DNA of 64,000 nucleotides, from NCBI RefSeq assembly GCF_030077735.1, contig NZ_JASJEU010000024.1, positions 124,001 through 188,000 of the forward strand, read 5' to 3'. Shown piece by piece: positions 57,083-64,000 of this stretch. The first letter of the stretch is position 1. Every line of letters begins with the position of its first letter. A model generated the notes under the pieces. It had not been told where the DNA came from. It saw nothing but the letters and a program-made list of their open reading frames with translations, and did no database searches. This DNA comes from Gordonibacter faecis (lineage in GTDB: Bacteria; Actinomycetota; Coriobacteriia; Coriobacteriales; Eggerthellaceae). A program made the position numbers and the translations under genes.

Positions 57083-58426
57083 CTAGAAGCCTGCCCACAC
57101 GGGGTTTCGTTCGGCGGCGAGGTCGTTAACGGTGTCGATGTTGCGTTGGACGTGGCGTGCAGCGTGTTCAACAAAGGCTGCGGGCAAGGCGGAATTGGTT
57201 GAGAGCACCTCGCGCACCTCATCGGCAAAGTTGGCGAGCAAGATGGGATCATACCAACTGAGATCCTCCACACGAGCCAGCTGTTGGGATGGGTATTCAT
57301 CAAACGGGTTCGCCGTCCACGTGAAGCGCGCCTGCTCAAGTTCAGGCAACGAGGCGCGCGAGAAAAAGCCCGCCCCGTTGTCAAAGAGCGGCGCCACGCG
57401 CCAGCCATCCAGCGACTCAACCGTGCGCACGAGGCCAAAGTTGCAGCGATGGCGGTCAAAGTTAGCCATGAGGTGGTCACACACGATCATCTTCGCAAGG
57501 CTTGTGCGAACGTCAGGTATGCCCTTACTCTCACAAAACGCCGCATAGCCGCGGTAGAAATCGCGCCCTTCGCTGATGCCAGCGCACACCGCCACATCAG
57601 CGGCGGGCACGAACTCAGTTTCAGGCGTGACGAATGTCGGGCAAGACGAGCAGGCATGACCATCGCGTTCCACCAGCCGATAGGGTACGTACTCCCCTTC
57701 GCTCAGCAGGCGCTTCATGAGCCGCGTGGCAAGCAATTCGTTGTACGGTTCGCGTTCGTCACTTCCCGAAGAGCCTTTGATCAGGAAGTCTGTACCTCGC
57801 ACGCGTTCCCATCGCTTCTCGAGCGCACCCGGCGTTGAACTGTCAGGCGTGCGCAGCGGACCTTCTGTCGCACGCTCATAACCGTTTTCGAAGAAGTTGA
57901 CCTCATACCAATCAAGGTTGACCCCTTCCGGTTTAAACCAATACTGATCGGAAAGGTTCAAACCCAGCGAGCCAAACATGAGCGCATCGGTGGACGAAAC
58001 ACACGCCGCACGCATCAGACGCGCCGCCTCCGGACGCAGCGGCGGCATATAACGACGACGCAGCCAGGTGGCAAAGTCGTCCGCATTTGGCCTGCGACCT
58101 TCCATTCCGGCACCAAGCGGCGCCCACGCCGCTCCTTCATGCACGGTACCGATGGAAACACGCTTGCGCTCATCGTCATACACGAAGTCAAACACAGCAT
58201 GGTTGCGATTCATCAATGTGTACGATTTAAGGCTCATCAGGCGTTTCTGCCCCATCTTTGGCCGCCCTGAAATGCGCGGCATGCGGGCGCGCTCTTCAAC
58301 CGAGCGCTCATCAATCATCCACGAGCGCCCGAAGCGTTCAGCTGTCAAGTCGCCCGCCTCGATAAGGGCAAGCACGCGCCGACTTGATACGCCAAGCCTC
58401 TCCGCCGCTTGTGCTGTGGTGAGCAT
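57083..58426 (-). CDS. HTH-HipA-like kinase fusion
   Basis: A 447-residue protein. Residues 1-48 are an excisionase-type winged helix (LTTAQAAERLGVSSRRVLAL, FGRSWMIDERSVEE). The rest resembles HipA-family Ser/Thr kinases in its C-terminal part: DHLMANFDRHRCNFG near 318-330 holds the catalytic Asp/Asn, and PLFDNGAGFF near 348 the metal-binding DxG-like motif. A separate HipB antitoxin is absent; the fused helix-turn-helix could serve its DNA-binding role. The ATG at 58426 has GGAAGGAG upstream. A 22-bp inverted repeat (58469-58528) stands in its promoter region. The 156-base gap toward ffh holds nothing I can name. Confidence 0.8.
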   Translation of the reverse strand: MLTTAQAAERLGVSSRRVLALIEAGDLTAERFGRSWMIDERSVEERARMPRISGRPKMGQKRLMSLKSYTLMNRNHAVFDFVYDDERKRVSIGTVHEGAAWAPLGAGMEGRRPNADDFATWLRRRYMPPLRPEAARLMRAACVSSTDALMFGSLGLNLSDQYWFKPEGVNLDWYEVNFFENGYERATEGPLRTPDSSTPGALEKRWERVRGTDFLIKGSSGSDEREPYNELLATRLMKRLLSEGEYVPYRLVERDGHACSSCPTFVTPETEFVPAADVAVCAGISEGRDFYRGYAAFCESKGIPDVRTSLAKMIVCDHLMANFDRHRCNFGLVRTVESLDGWRVAPLFDNGAGFFSRASLPELEQARFTWTANPFDEYPSQQLARVEDLSWYDPILLANFADEVREVLSTNSALPAAFVEHAARHVQRNIDTVNDLAAERNPVWAGF

Positions 58427-58468
58427 ACGGACTCCTTCCGAACGCATTCGCTAAAGAAGGAGTTTATT

Positions 58469-58528
58469 GTACCGCATTCGGAATACTTTTTCTGATGCCT
58501 CTAGATAAAAGTATTCCGAATGCGGTAC
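58469..58528. repeat. 22-bp perfect inverted repeat upstream of HTH-HipA gene
   Basis: Arms 58469-58490 and 58507-58528 are perfectly complementary around a 16-base loop. Each arm contains ATTCSGAAT, itself a palindrome around the central base. CGCATTCG recurs at 58443-58450 near the start codon. It could be a double operator for the fused helix-turn-helix or a hairpin between the two genes; no T-run follows on the minus strand. Confidence 0.7.
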
Positions 58529-58548
58529 ACTTTTGCTCGTGGGAGGGG

Positions 58549-59874
58549 TTAGGTTGTATCCTGGTCGTATAAGACGTAGCGGTTGCGGCCGGATTCTTTT
58601 GCTTGGTAGAGGGCGGCGTCGGCTTCGCGGTACAGCTTTTCAAATGATGCGTTGCTTCCCACGCTCACACTCATGCCAACGCTGCAGGTGATGGGCTTAC
58701 CCAGCGTAAACTCCCCCACGGAGGGAAACACACTGCAGATGCGGCGCGCGATACAGGCGGCGTCATCAATGCTCGTAATGCCGTCCAAAAACACGCAGAA
58801 CTCGTCGCCGCCGATGCGCCCGACGCAGTCCTGCTCGCGCACCACGCCTCGCACCGCGTTTGCGCCTCCCACCAGCACCGCATCTCCCAGCGGATGACCG
58901 TAAGAATCGTTGATACCCTTAAAGTCATCGTAATCGAAGATAAGAAACGCATTCATGTGCTGGGGCTTGGCCTCTTGCAAGCACCGATTCACGAGCGAGC
59001 GCAGCGCGCTGGGCCCAAGCACTCCCGTCAGATCGTCGGAAGCCGCTTGGAGTTGGAGAAACTCGCGTTCGCGCTTCTGATCGTCAATGTCACTGAACCG
59101 ATAGATGGTTTTGAGCAGCGTACCTTCCTCGGAGCGGATCGTGCGACCACTGATGGACATCCACACGTTTTTCCCGTCAACACGGGTAATCAGCCGCTCC
59201 AGCGAAACGATCTCGGACCCCATCAACACATGCGCGTTCGCCTTATCAAGCAGCTGCATATTCCGCTCGCCGTGGTGTTGCTCGGCGTATGCACTGAAGT
59301 GCTTGATGCGCTCCGGGCCGTCATAATAGGGCTGAAATGCGCCAAGTACCGTCAGTTCATCGAGCACGTGATCGTATTCCACGAACATTTCGCCCGTTAG
59401 ATCCATGAGAACCCGCCGACGCTCCAGTTCCTCTTTTAGTTGCTCGCTCGTCTCCACCACATCGGTCACGTCGGTGTAGAACACGTAGATGATGGGAAAC
59501 TGCCCTTGATAAACCTCGCCAGTAGGAACGCCGCGCGCCTTGACCCAGCGGAACCCGCCCTCTTTGCGATACAAACGATACGTGCAGGTGAAGGGCTCGT
59601 TCGCCGCCACTGCGTCCATGATGGCCTGCCGCACCATCTGACGATCATCAACATGAATATAGATATCGCTGTTGAAACCCTGCTTTTCGACGTCCACACG
59701 ATCGACTTCGGACAGAGCGGCAAGGCCGTCGCTGAAATAGAGAACGGTGAATTCTTCGTTACACGCGAATTTACCCAAACCGTCGGAGATGGAGTCGAGT
59801 ACCTTTTCAAGCCCGCGACGATCATGTTCAACGAGTCTGTCAGACAATACCGGTTCCTTTTCGTTGCGAGCCAT
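58549..59874 (-). CDS. PAS-PAS-GGDEF diguanylate cyclase
   Basis: A 441-residue cytoplasmic signalling enzyme that makes cyclic di-GMP from two GTP. It has two PAS-like sensor regions (about 20-140 and 150-270, with RKEGGFRWVKARGVPTGEVY and DGKNVWMSISGRTIRSEEGT) and a GGDEF domain (about 275-435) with the active site RIGGDEFCVFLDG near residue 370. No EAL domain or membrane helix. No RxxD inhibitory site is seen in the expected place. It lies between ftsY and the HTH-HipA gene. Confidence 0.9.
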   Translation of the reverse strand: MARNEKEPVLSDRLVEHDRRGLEKVLDSISDGLGKFACNEEFTVLYFSDGLAALSEVDRVDVEKQGFNSDIYIHVDDRQMVRQAIMDAVAANEPFTCTYRLYRKEGGFRWVKARGVPTGEVYQGQFPIIYVFYTDVTDVVETSEQLKEELERRRVLMDLTGEMFVEYDHVLDELTVLGAFQPYYDGPERIKHFSAYAEQHHGERNMQLLDKANAHVLMGSEIVSLERLITRVDGKNVWMSISGRTIRSEEGTLLKTIYRFSDIDDQKREREFLQLQAASDDLTGVLGPSALRSLVNRCLQEAKPQHMNAFLIFDYDDFKGINDSYGHPLGDAVLVGGANAVRGVVREQDCVGRIGGDEFCVFLDGITSIDDAACIARRICSVFPSVGEFTLGKPITCSVGMSVSVGSNASFEKLYREADAALYQAKESGRNRYVLYDQDTT

Positions 59875-60072
59875 CCACACCCCCCTGTTCTATCCCGAAA
59901 AGAGAGACGAGTATAGCACGGCCCCCCACCCCACACCCGAGGCGCAACCCCAGGTTGAAGCGCACATTTGGGAAGAGGTGAAGGTGACGAAAGGGCCGGC
60001 GAAGACACCTTCCCTGTTCGCATGCATCAAACAGCAGTGGTATCAGATGAACCGAAACACCTTACTGAAGCG

Positions 60073-60097
60073 GTCGGCGCGCGACAAGCGCGCCGAC
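60073..60097. other. Hairpin after ftsY
   Basis: GTCGGCGCGC and its perfect complement enclose 5 bases. It lies 16 bases past the ftsY stop in the 238-base gap before the GGDEF gene. There is no following T-run on the minus strand, so termination there is uncertain. I see nothing else in the gap. Confidence 0.5.
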
Positions 60098-60112
60098 GCT
60101 CACAAGAATACC

Positions 60113-61033
60113 CTATTCGCGTTCGTCGAAGTCGCCGACGAGGGCGCGGGCGAAGTCGTGGGGGTCGAAGTCTTTGAGGTCGTCGAGGCCCTCGCCGACG
60201 CCGATCTTGAGTACGGGAAGGCCCAACTCGTGGCTCACGGCCAGCGCGATGCCACCCTTCGCGGTGCCGTCGAGCTTCGTCACAATGACGCCGTCCAAAT
60301 CGAGGGCGCGGTCGAACTCGCGCGCCTGGGCCAGGCCGTTTTGACCGGTGGTGGCATCGGTCACCAGCACCGTGTACACGGGCATGTTTGCGCGCTTACG
60401 CACCACACCTACCACTTTCTCCAGTTCGCGCATGAGGTCGGCCGATGTGTGCAGGCGGCCAGCCGTGTCCACCAGCACCAGATCGGCGCCCTCAGCTTCG
60501 GCGCGCTCGATGGTGTCGTAGCACACACTCGCCGGGTCGCTGCCGCGCTCGCGCGTGACCACTTCCACGCCGGCACGCTGCGCCCACACTTCCAGCTGCT
60601 CAATGGCCGCCGCGCGAAACGTATCGGCACTGCCCAGAAGCACCGTGCGCCCGGCGTCGGTGGCTTCCTTGGCCAGCTTGCCCACCGTGGTGGTTTTACC
60701 GGTGCCGTTGATACCCACGAAGAGCACGATGGCCTCGCCACCGCCGAACACTTCCTCGCCGCCCGGCGTAAACGTGCTGGCTATCTGGTCGTTTAAGAGG
60801 TCAAGCACGGCATACGCATCCGGCAGAGCTTTGCGCGTGGCTTGGTCGCGCAGGTTCTCAACAATCTCACTTGCCGCCGCGCCGCCAATGTCAGCCAAGA
60901 TGAGCGTTTCCTCAAGGCCGTCCCAAAAGTCCTCGTCCAAGTCGGGACCGCGGTCCAGAAGGACGTTCATCTGCTCCTTAAACTTATCACGCGAACGAGA
61001 CAACCCCTCGCTAATGCGCTCAAAAAATCCCAT
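60113..61033 (-). CDS. ftsY: SRP receptor FtsY
   Basis: A 306-residue GTPase that docks the SRP at the membrane. The short NG-type protein starts MGFFERISEGLSRSRDKFKE without the long acidic A domain. G1 is FVGINGTGKTTTVGKLA, with DTAGRLHTSADLMRELEKVV and TKLDGTAKGGIALAVSHELG in the G domain. It works with Ffh encoded 3 kb away. Confidence 0.96.
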   Translation of the reverse strand: MGFFERISEGLSRSRDKFKEQMNVLLDRGPDLDEDFWDGLEETLILADIGGAAASEIVENLRDQATRKALPDAYAVLDLLNDQIASTFTPGGEEVFGGGEAIVLFVGINGTGKTTTVGKLAKEATDAGRTVLLGSADTFRAAAIEQLEVWAQRAGVEVVTRERGSDPASVCYDTIERAEAEGADLVLVDTAGRLHTSADLMRELEKVVGVVRKRANMPVYTVLVTDATTGQNGLAQAREFDRALDLDGVIVTKLDGTAKGGIALAVSHELGLPVLKIGVGEGLDDLKDFDPHDFARALVGDFDERE

Positions 61034-61069
61034 GTCAGACTCCTTCAAAAACCGAACAAAATGAAATTA

Positions 61070-62758
61070 TTAGTCTCTCAACCATGATGCAACTTCAATT
61101 TGTACTTTCTCATACCATTCAATCTCGTCACAAACTTGATCTTTTAGCGCTTCAATTCGATTAATTAACTTCATGATATGAAAAGGTTCTGGCTTGTATG
61201 AAGCTTTATAACTATCTTGAATCATCTTTACAAATGTAGAAAGAGAAACAGGAATAATTAAAGCCTTGCCGCCATAATGGCGAATATTTATGTTTTGCAG
61301 ATAGTAAAAATGAGCTATAGTCGCGTCTGATACACGAGGGGCGACGAAGAGACAAAAAACCTCTTTATTCCATTTGCTTTTGGCTTTTCCGATATGCCGT
61401 GCAACAGGTTCACCTTCGTTATCATATTGCTTTTGACCACTTTGCAATGTTACTTCAACATTAAGAATGAAATCACCATAATCGCACTCTATATCGGCTT
61501 TATTTCCGGCCGCAGTAGACAAAGGATTTCCGTAATCGTCAAAATTCAGATTGGCATTGATCCTTCCGCCATCGATCATCGTCATCGCACGCCATGTATT
61601 CCATTCAAACATAAGAGGATTATCGTAGTATTCTTTTCGCTTTATACGATCAAATACCTCAACGATATCAAAATACTCTTTCATGTCCTTAATTACCAAG
61701 ATTTTATTATTAAGCAATTGCTCCTTGCGTAGAGTGCGCAAGGAGTCGTATGCATTCTTCAAAGTACTGATATCCATTCCGGATGTACAAAAATTTTCAT
61801 CGATATTTTTAATCTTTAATTGAAGAGTCTCTTCATTATCTGTACTTAGTGAGGGAGTCGTAGGATCGAATAGCCAATTTTGGTATTTTTCGAGGTCATC
61901 TACAAACACTGGATCGCGATCAACTGAATCCAAAATGAAATCAACATCTTCTATTCTATCGTGAGCTATTCCTATCGAGTGCCCCGACTGGGAAACAGCC
62001 GTAAGACCAGTCATAGCAAAATACCTAAAAAGAGCATCTGTATAGTCTCTTGCATTTTGTTTCTTGGTTGAAAGGTATTTCTTTTCACTAAACTCGCATG
62101 ATTCTCTAACAGAGTAGTTTTTGTTCGAAAGTTCAGAACGATAAATACTTCTCGTTTCAGAATCAAATACCTTCCCAGAAAATTGGACGTACGTTTCTTT
62201 CGTTATAGCCTTTTCCATCCTAAATTTTTCAATCTTCTCAATTATCAGATCAAAACTTCTATAGTCTGTAAGCTGTATTCCAAAAATCTTTATTTCGTCG
62301 AAAGTAACAGAGCCGAAATAACGAATTAAACGTAATAACTCAAGATAAGGTTTACACCAAAAAATATCTCCAAGAGCCTTTGAGGCTTTTTGATATGGCG
62401 AAGGCAATTGGTACTTCAACATTTGCCTCAACAAAGCTTCTTCCGGGCGCGAGGAATATAAGAATTTTTTACCTGCTTGCGTTAAAGTAATTTCTGGCCT
62501 TAAGTTGATAAAACCAAGCATCTGGGGACCACGATTCACCCTATCCCTAGCAGAAAAGGCGGGATTACTTGATTCATTTTCTGTAGAGTGAAAAAAATCC
62601 TCTTCAATAAGTAATTTATAATAATTACTTTGAGTGGTCTCATACCATTTATGGCCCTCCAGATTATTTATCAATAATCTAATCTCAGGAATCATTTTTT
62701 CGGGAGATCGTGGTGATGTTGTAAATAGCAGCGTTCTAGTAGACCGTATTGTCCCCAT
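61070..62758 (-). CDS. AlwI-family type II restriction endonuclease
   Basis: A 562-residue restriction enzyme of the AlwI group (AlwI itself recognises GGATC and cuts a few bases away; the target here is inferred). The N-terminal half binds DNA (FINLRPEITLTQAGKKFLYS, LGDIFWCKPYLELLRLIRYF). The PD-(D/E)xK site is near residues 415-437, GNKADIECDYGDFILNVEVT. The gene is much more AT-rich than the host and immediately follows its methyltransferase (2-base gap). The ATG at 62758 is chosen, with GGAAGAG upstream. Confidence 0.88.
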   Translation of the reverse strand: MGTIRSTRTLLFTTSPRSPEKMIPEIRLLINNLEGHKWYETTQSNYYKLLIEEDFFHSTENESSNPAFSARDRVNRGPQMLGFINLRPEITLTQAGKKFLYSSRPEEALLRQMLKYQLPSPYQKASKALGDIFWCKPYLELLRLIRYFGSVTFDEIKIFGIQLTDYRSFDLIIEKIEKFRMEKAITKETYVQFSGKVFDSETRSIYRSELSNKNYSVRESCEFSEKKYLSTKKQNARDYTDALFRYFAMTGLTAVSQSGHSIGIAHDRIEDVDFILDSVDRDPVFVDDLEKYQNWLFDPTTPSLSTDNEETLQLKIKNIDENFCTSGMDISTLKNAYDSLRTLRKEQLLNNKILVIKDMKEYFDIVEVFDRIKRKEYYDNPLMFEWNTWRAMTMIDGGRINANLNFDDYGNPLSTAAGNKADIECDYGDFILNVEVTLQSGQKQYDNEGEPVARHIGKAKSKWNKEVFCLFVAPRVSDATIAHFYYLQNINIRHYGGKALIIPVSLSTFVKMIQDSYKASYKPEPFHIMKLINRIEALKDQVCDEIEWYEKVQIEVASWLRD

Positions 62759-62760
62759 AC

Positions 62761-63633
62761 CTAACTCTTCCAATAATTTGAAATTATGATATGTTTACTC
62801 TCAGATTTAAATCGATTGCGTATATTAACTGAATATGTCTTATCATATTCATCAATTATATACTTCGAATACAGCGACACTGTCAGATCGGTTTTCCCAA
62901 TTACCATCAAAGCATTACACTGAAGAGATTCAAAAGCTTCGGCTAACCGTTTATGCTCACGCTCTGTAAAACCATCTAACGTTTCTTTATTACCGTAATC
63001 TGAGAAAACACAGTCGTATGGAGGATCCAAAAAGACAAAATCGTTTCTGTCACACATTTGAAAGACATTTTGGTAATCGCCACACATCATTTTTGTTCTA
63101 GAAAGAAGTTCGATATGGTCAGGAGTTATAAGATGCGTATTAAAATGCTTATATCTACCATAGGGAACATTATACTCTCCGTTCTTGTTATAACGGATCA
63201 TTCCGGAATAAGCTGTCTTATTTATGAAGTAGTATAAAGTGGCAGATGTATATGTGGGCTGCTCGAGCCCATTAAACATACGCCTCATTGTGTAGTAAAG
63301 TTCTTCGTTTGGATCAAGGACACGACTAGAAGGATTTTTTCTTTTCTCTGCATCATATACTGCCCTGTTGGATTCATATATTTCCTGCAAATGTGATAAT
63401 TCCGATCGCACTCTTGGATAGTCATCCCGTAAACCAACATAAAAACCCATTAACCGTTCATTCAAATCATTTACGATTGCATTGCGCGGGGCAAGATGAA
63501 AAAAGAGAGCCCCTCCACCAAAAAATGGTTCAATATAACGGTTGAACTCAGAAGGCAGATATGGCTCAATAAAACCAATTTCCTTAGATTTTCCTCCACG
63601 ATATTTTAAGATAGGTTTAATTTTATTCTCCAT
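62761..63633 (-). CDS. Dam-family DNA adenine methyltransferase
   Basis: A 290-residue N6-adenine methyltransferase of the Dam class. The SAM-binding motif is EPFFGGGALFFHL (about 35-47), with KYRGGKSKE at the N-terminus and the catalytic DPPY in FVFLDPPYDCVFSDYG near residue 203. As a Dam-like enzyme it would methylate GATC and so protect the GGATC target of the partner nuclease. AT-rich, foreign-looking; first gene of a two-gene restriction-modification operon. Confidence 0.92.
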   Translation of the reverse strand: MENKIKPILKYRGGKSKEIGFIEPYLPSEFNRYIEPFFGGGALFFHLAPRNAIVNDLNERLMGFYVGLRDDYPRVRSELSHLQEIYESNRAVYDAEKRKNPSSRVLDPNEELYYTMRRMFNGLEQPTYTSATLYYFINKTAYSGMIRYNKNGEYNVPYGRYKHFNTHLITPDHIELLSRTKMMCGDYQNVFQMCDRNDFVFLDPPYDCVFSDYGNKETLDGFTEREHKRLAEAFESLQCNALMVIGKTDLTVSLYSKYIIDEYDKTYSVNIRNRFKSESKHIIISNYWKS

Positions 63634-63686
63634 TATCGTTTCGCATCACAATGCAACACATAGTTAGTTTTTATAAGCATCTCTAG

Positions 63687-63715
63687 TTTATGTCACAGTT
63701 GCGAAAAATCGTCAA
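63687..63715 (-). promoter_or_regulatory. Probable promoter of the restriction-modification genes
   Basis: TTGACG (63710-63715) and CATAAA (63687-63692) on the minus strand, 17 bases apart, about 50 bases upstream of the methyltransferase start. Confidence 0.45.
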
Positions 63716-64000
63716 TCCGTCACCAGAATCCATCATCAGCGTACTGTATTCAGTTGATCATTTTCGTGACACGCGTACGTTGTAAAACAGTATAGATTCT
63801 ACCCATTCGATGCTCAAAGAATTAAAACATCGAAAGGGAACAGTCACGATTTTAAAAACTTAAACAGATTTTGGCTTGTGGATAGTTTAAGGATAGACTA
63901 TAAACGCCATGATACATCACTTATAAACGATTGGTAGCTCATATCGATAAAGGCAACAAAAGCCGTTCAGCTATCAAACGAACAGTAACAGTCCTATTCT
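63716..64000. other. AT-rich stretch with no supported gene
   Basis: The 285 bases up to the window edge are AT-rich like the restriction-modification genes, without a convincing reading frame, RNA gene or terminator. It is probably part of the same transferred island. Confidence 0.5.

Noticed and set aside
58469..58528. Inverted repeat as a simple terminator of the GGDEF gene
   Set aside because: Perfect stem, but no T-run follows on the minus strand; the palindromic arms fit operators better. Termination cannot be fully excluded.
60073..60097. Hairpin as an intrinsic terminator of ftsY
   Set aside because: Strong stem but no following T-run on the minus strand, so kept only as a hairpin.

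Overview
The window looks like the chromosome of a high-GC anaerobic actinobacterium, most likely class Coriobacteriia, order Eggerthellales (inference). Clues are the split glycyl-tRNA synthetase (glyQ plus glyS), pyruvate phosphate dikinase with its regulatory protein, the rpsP-khpA-rimM-trmD cluster, ffh and ftsY, and GC-rich host genes. All host genes read on the minus strand. A complete siphovirus-type prophage of about 39.3 kb is inserted in the middle, and an AT-rich restriction-modification island lies at the right edge.

Left host block (1-12952): the ppdK 3'-truncated copy, its regulatory protein, glyS, glyQ, lepB, trmD, rimM, khpA and rpsP (with a clear promoter), a GNAT acetyltransferase, then an ABC permease and its ATPase. 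Right host block (52291-61033): histidine kinase, response regulator, a ClbS/DfsB-like protein, an orphan shortened ABC ATPase, ffh, a HTH-HipA-like kinase fusion, a PAS-GGDEF diguanylate cyclase and ftsY. The kinase/regulator pair and the ABC ATPase/permease pair sit on either side of the prophage in the same direction. Joined at the attachment core they form one response regulator-kinase-ATPase-permease operon, so the phage has split a sensor/transporter operon exactly at the kinase stop codon.

Prophage (13005-52295, 16-bp core repeat at both ends): from right to left it holds a tyrosine integrase, an immunity region, early and replication/recombination genes (prohibitin-like protein, RusA, YqaJ exonuclease, RecT, SSB, replication initiator-like protein), a long run of tiny zinc-ribbon proteins, HicAB, an ArpU-like late regulator, HNH nuclease, terminase, portal, a MuF protein with a nuclease toxin tail, two tRNAs (Trp, Gln), scaffold, capsid, connectors, tail tube, a -1 frameshifting chaperone pair, tape measure, baseplate/fibre and a lysis cassette. 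A small rightward gene sits beside attL.

The most interesting system is the lysogenic operon at 49044-50985. A CI-type repressor is translationally coupled to a membrane protein of the Pycsar-effector type and to a class III nucleotide cyclase. This is a two-gene Pycsar anti-phage system carried by the prophage and expressed from the repressor promoter. The repressor itself appears to lack the usual Ser/Lys self-cleavage dyad. Other points of interest are the MuF-tRNase-like toxin next to phage tRNA genes, a prohibitin gene framed by inverted repeats, internal terminators in the late operon, and a HipA-like fusion with a 22-bp inverted repeat in front of it.
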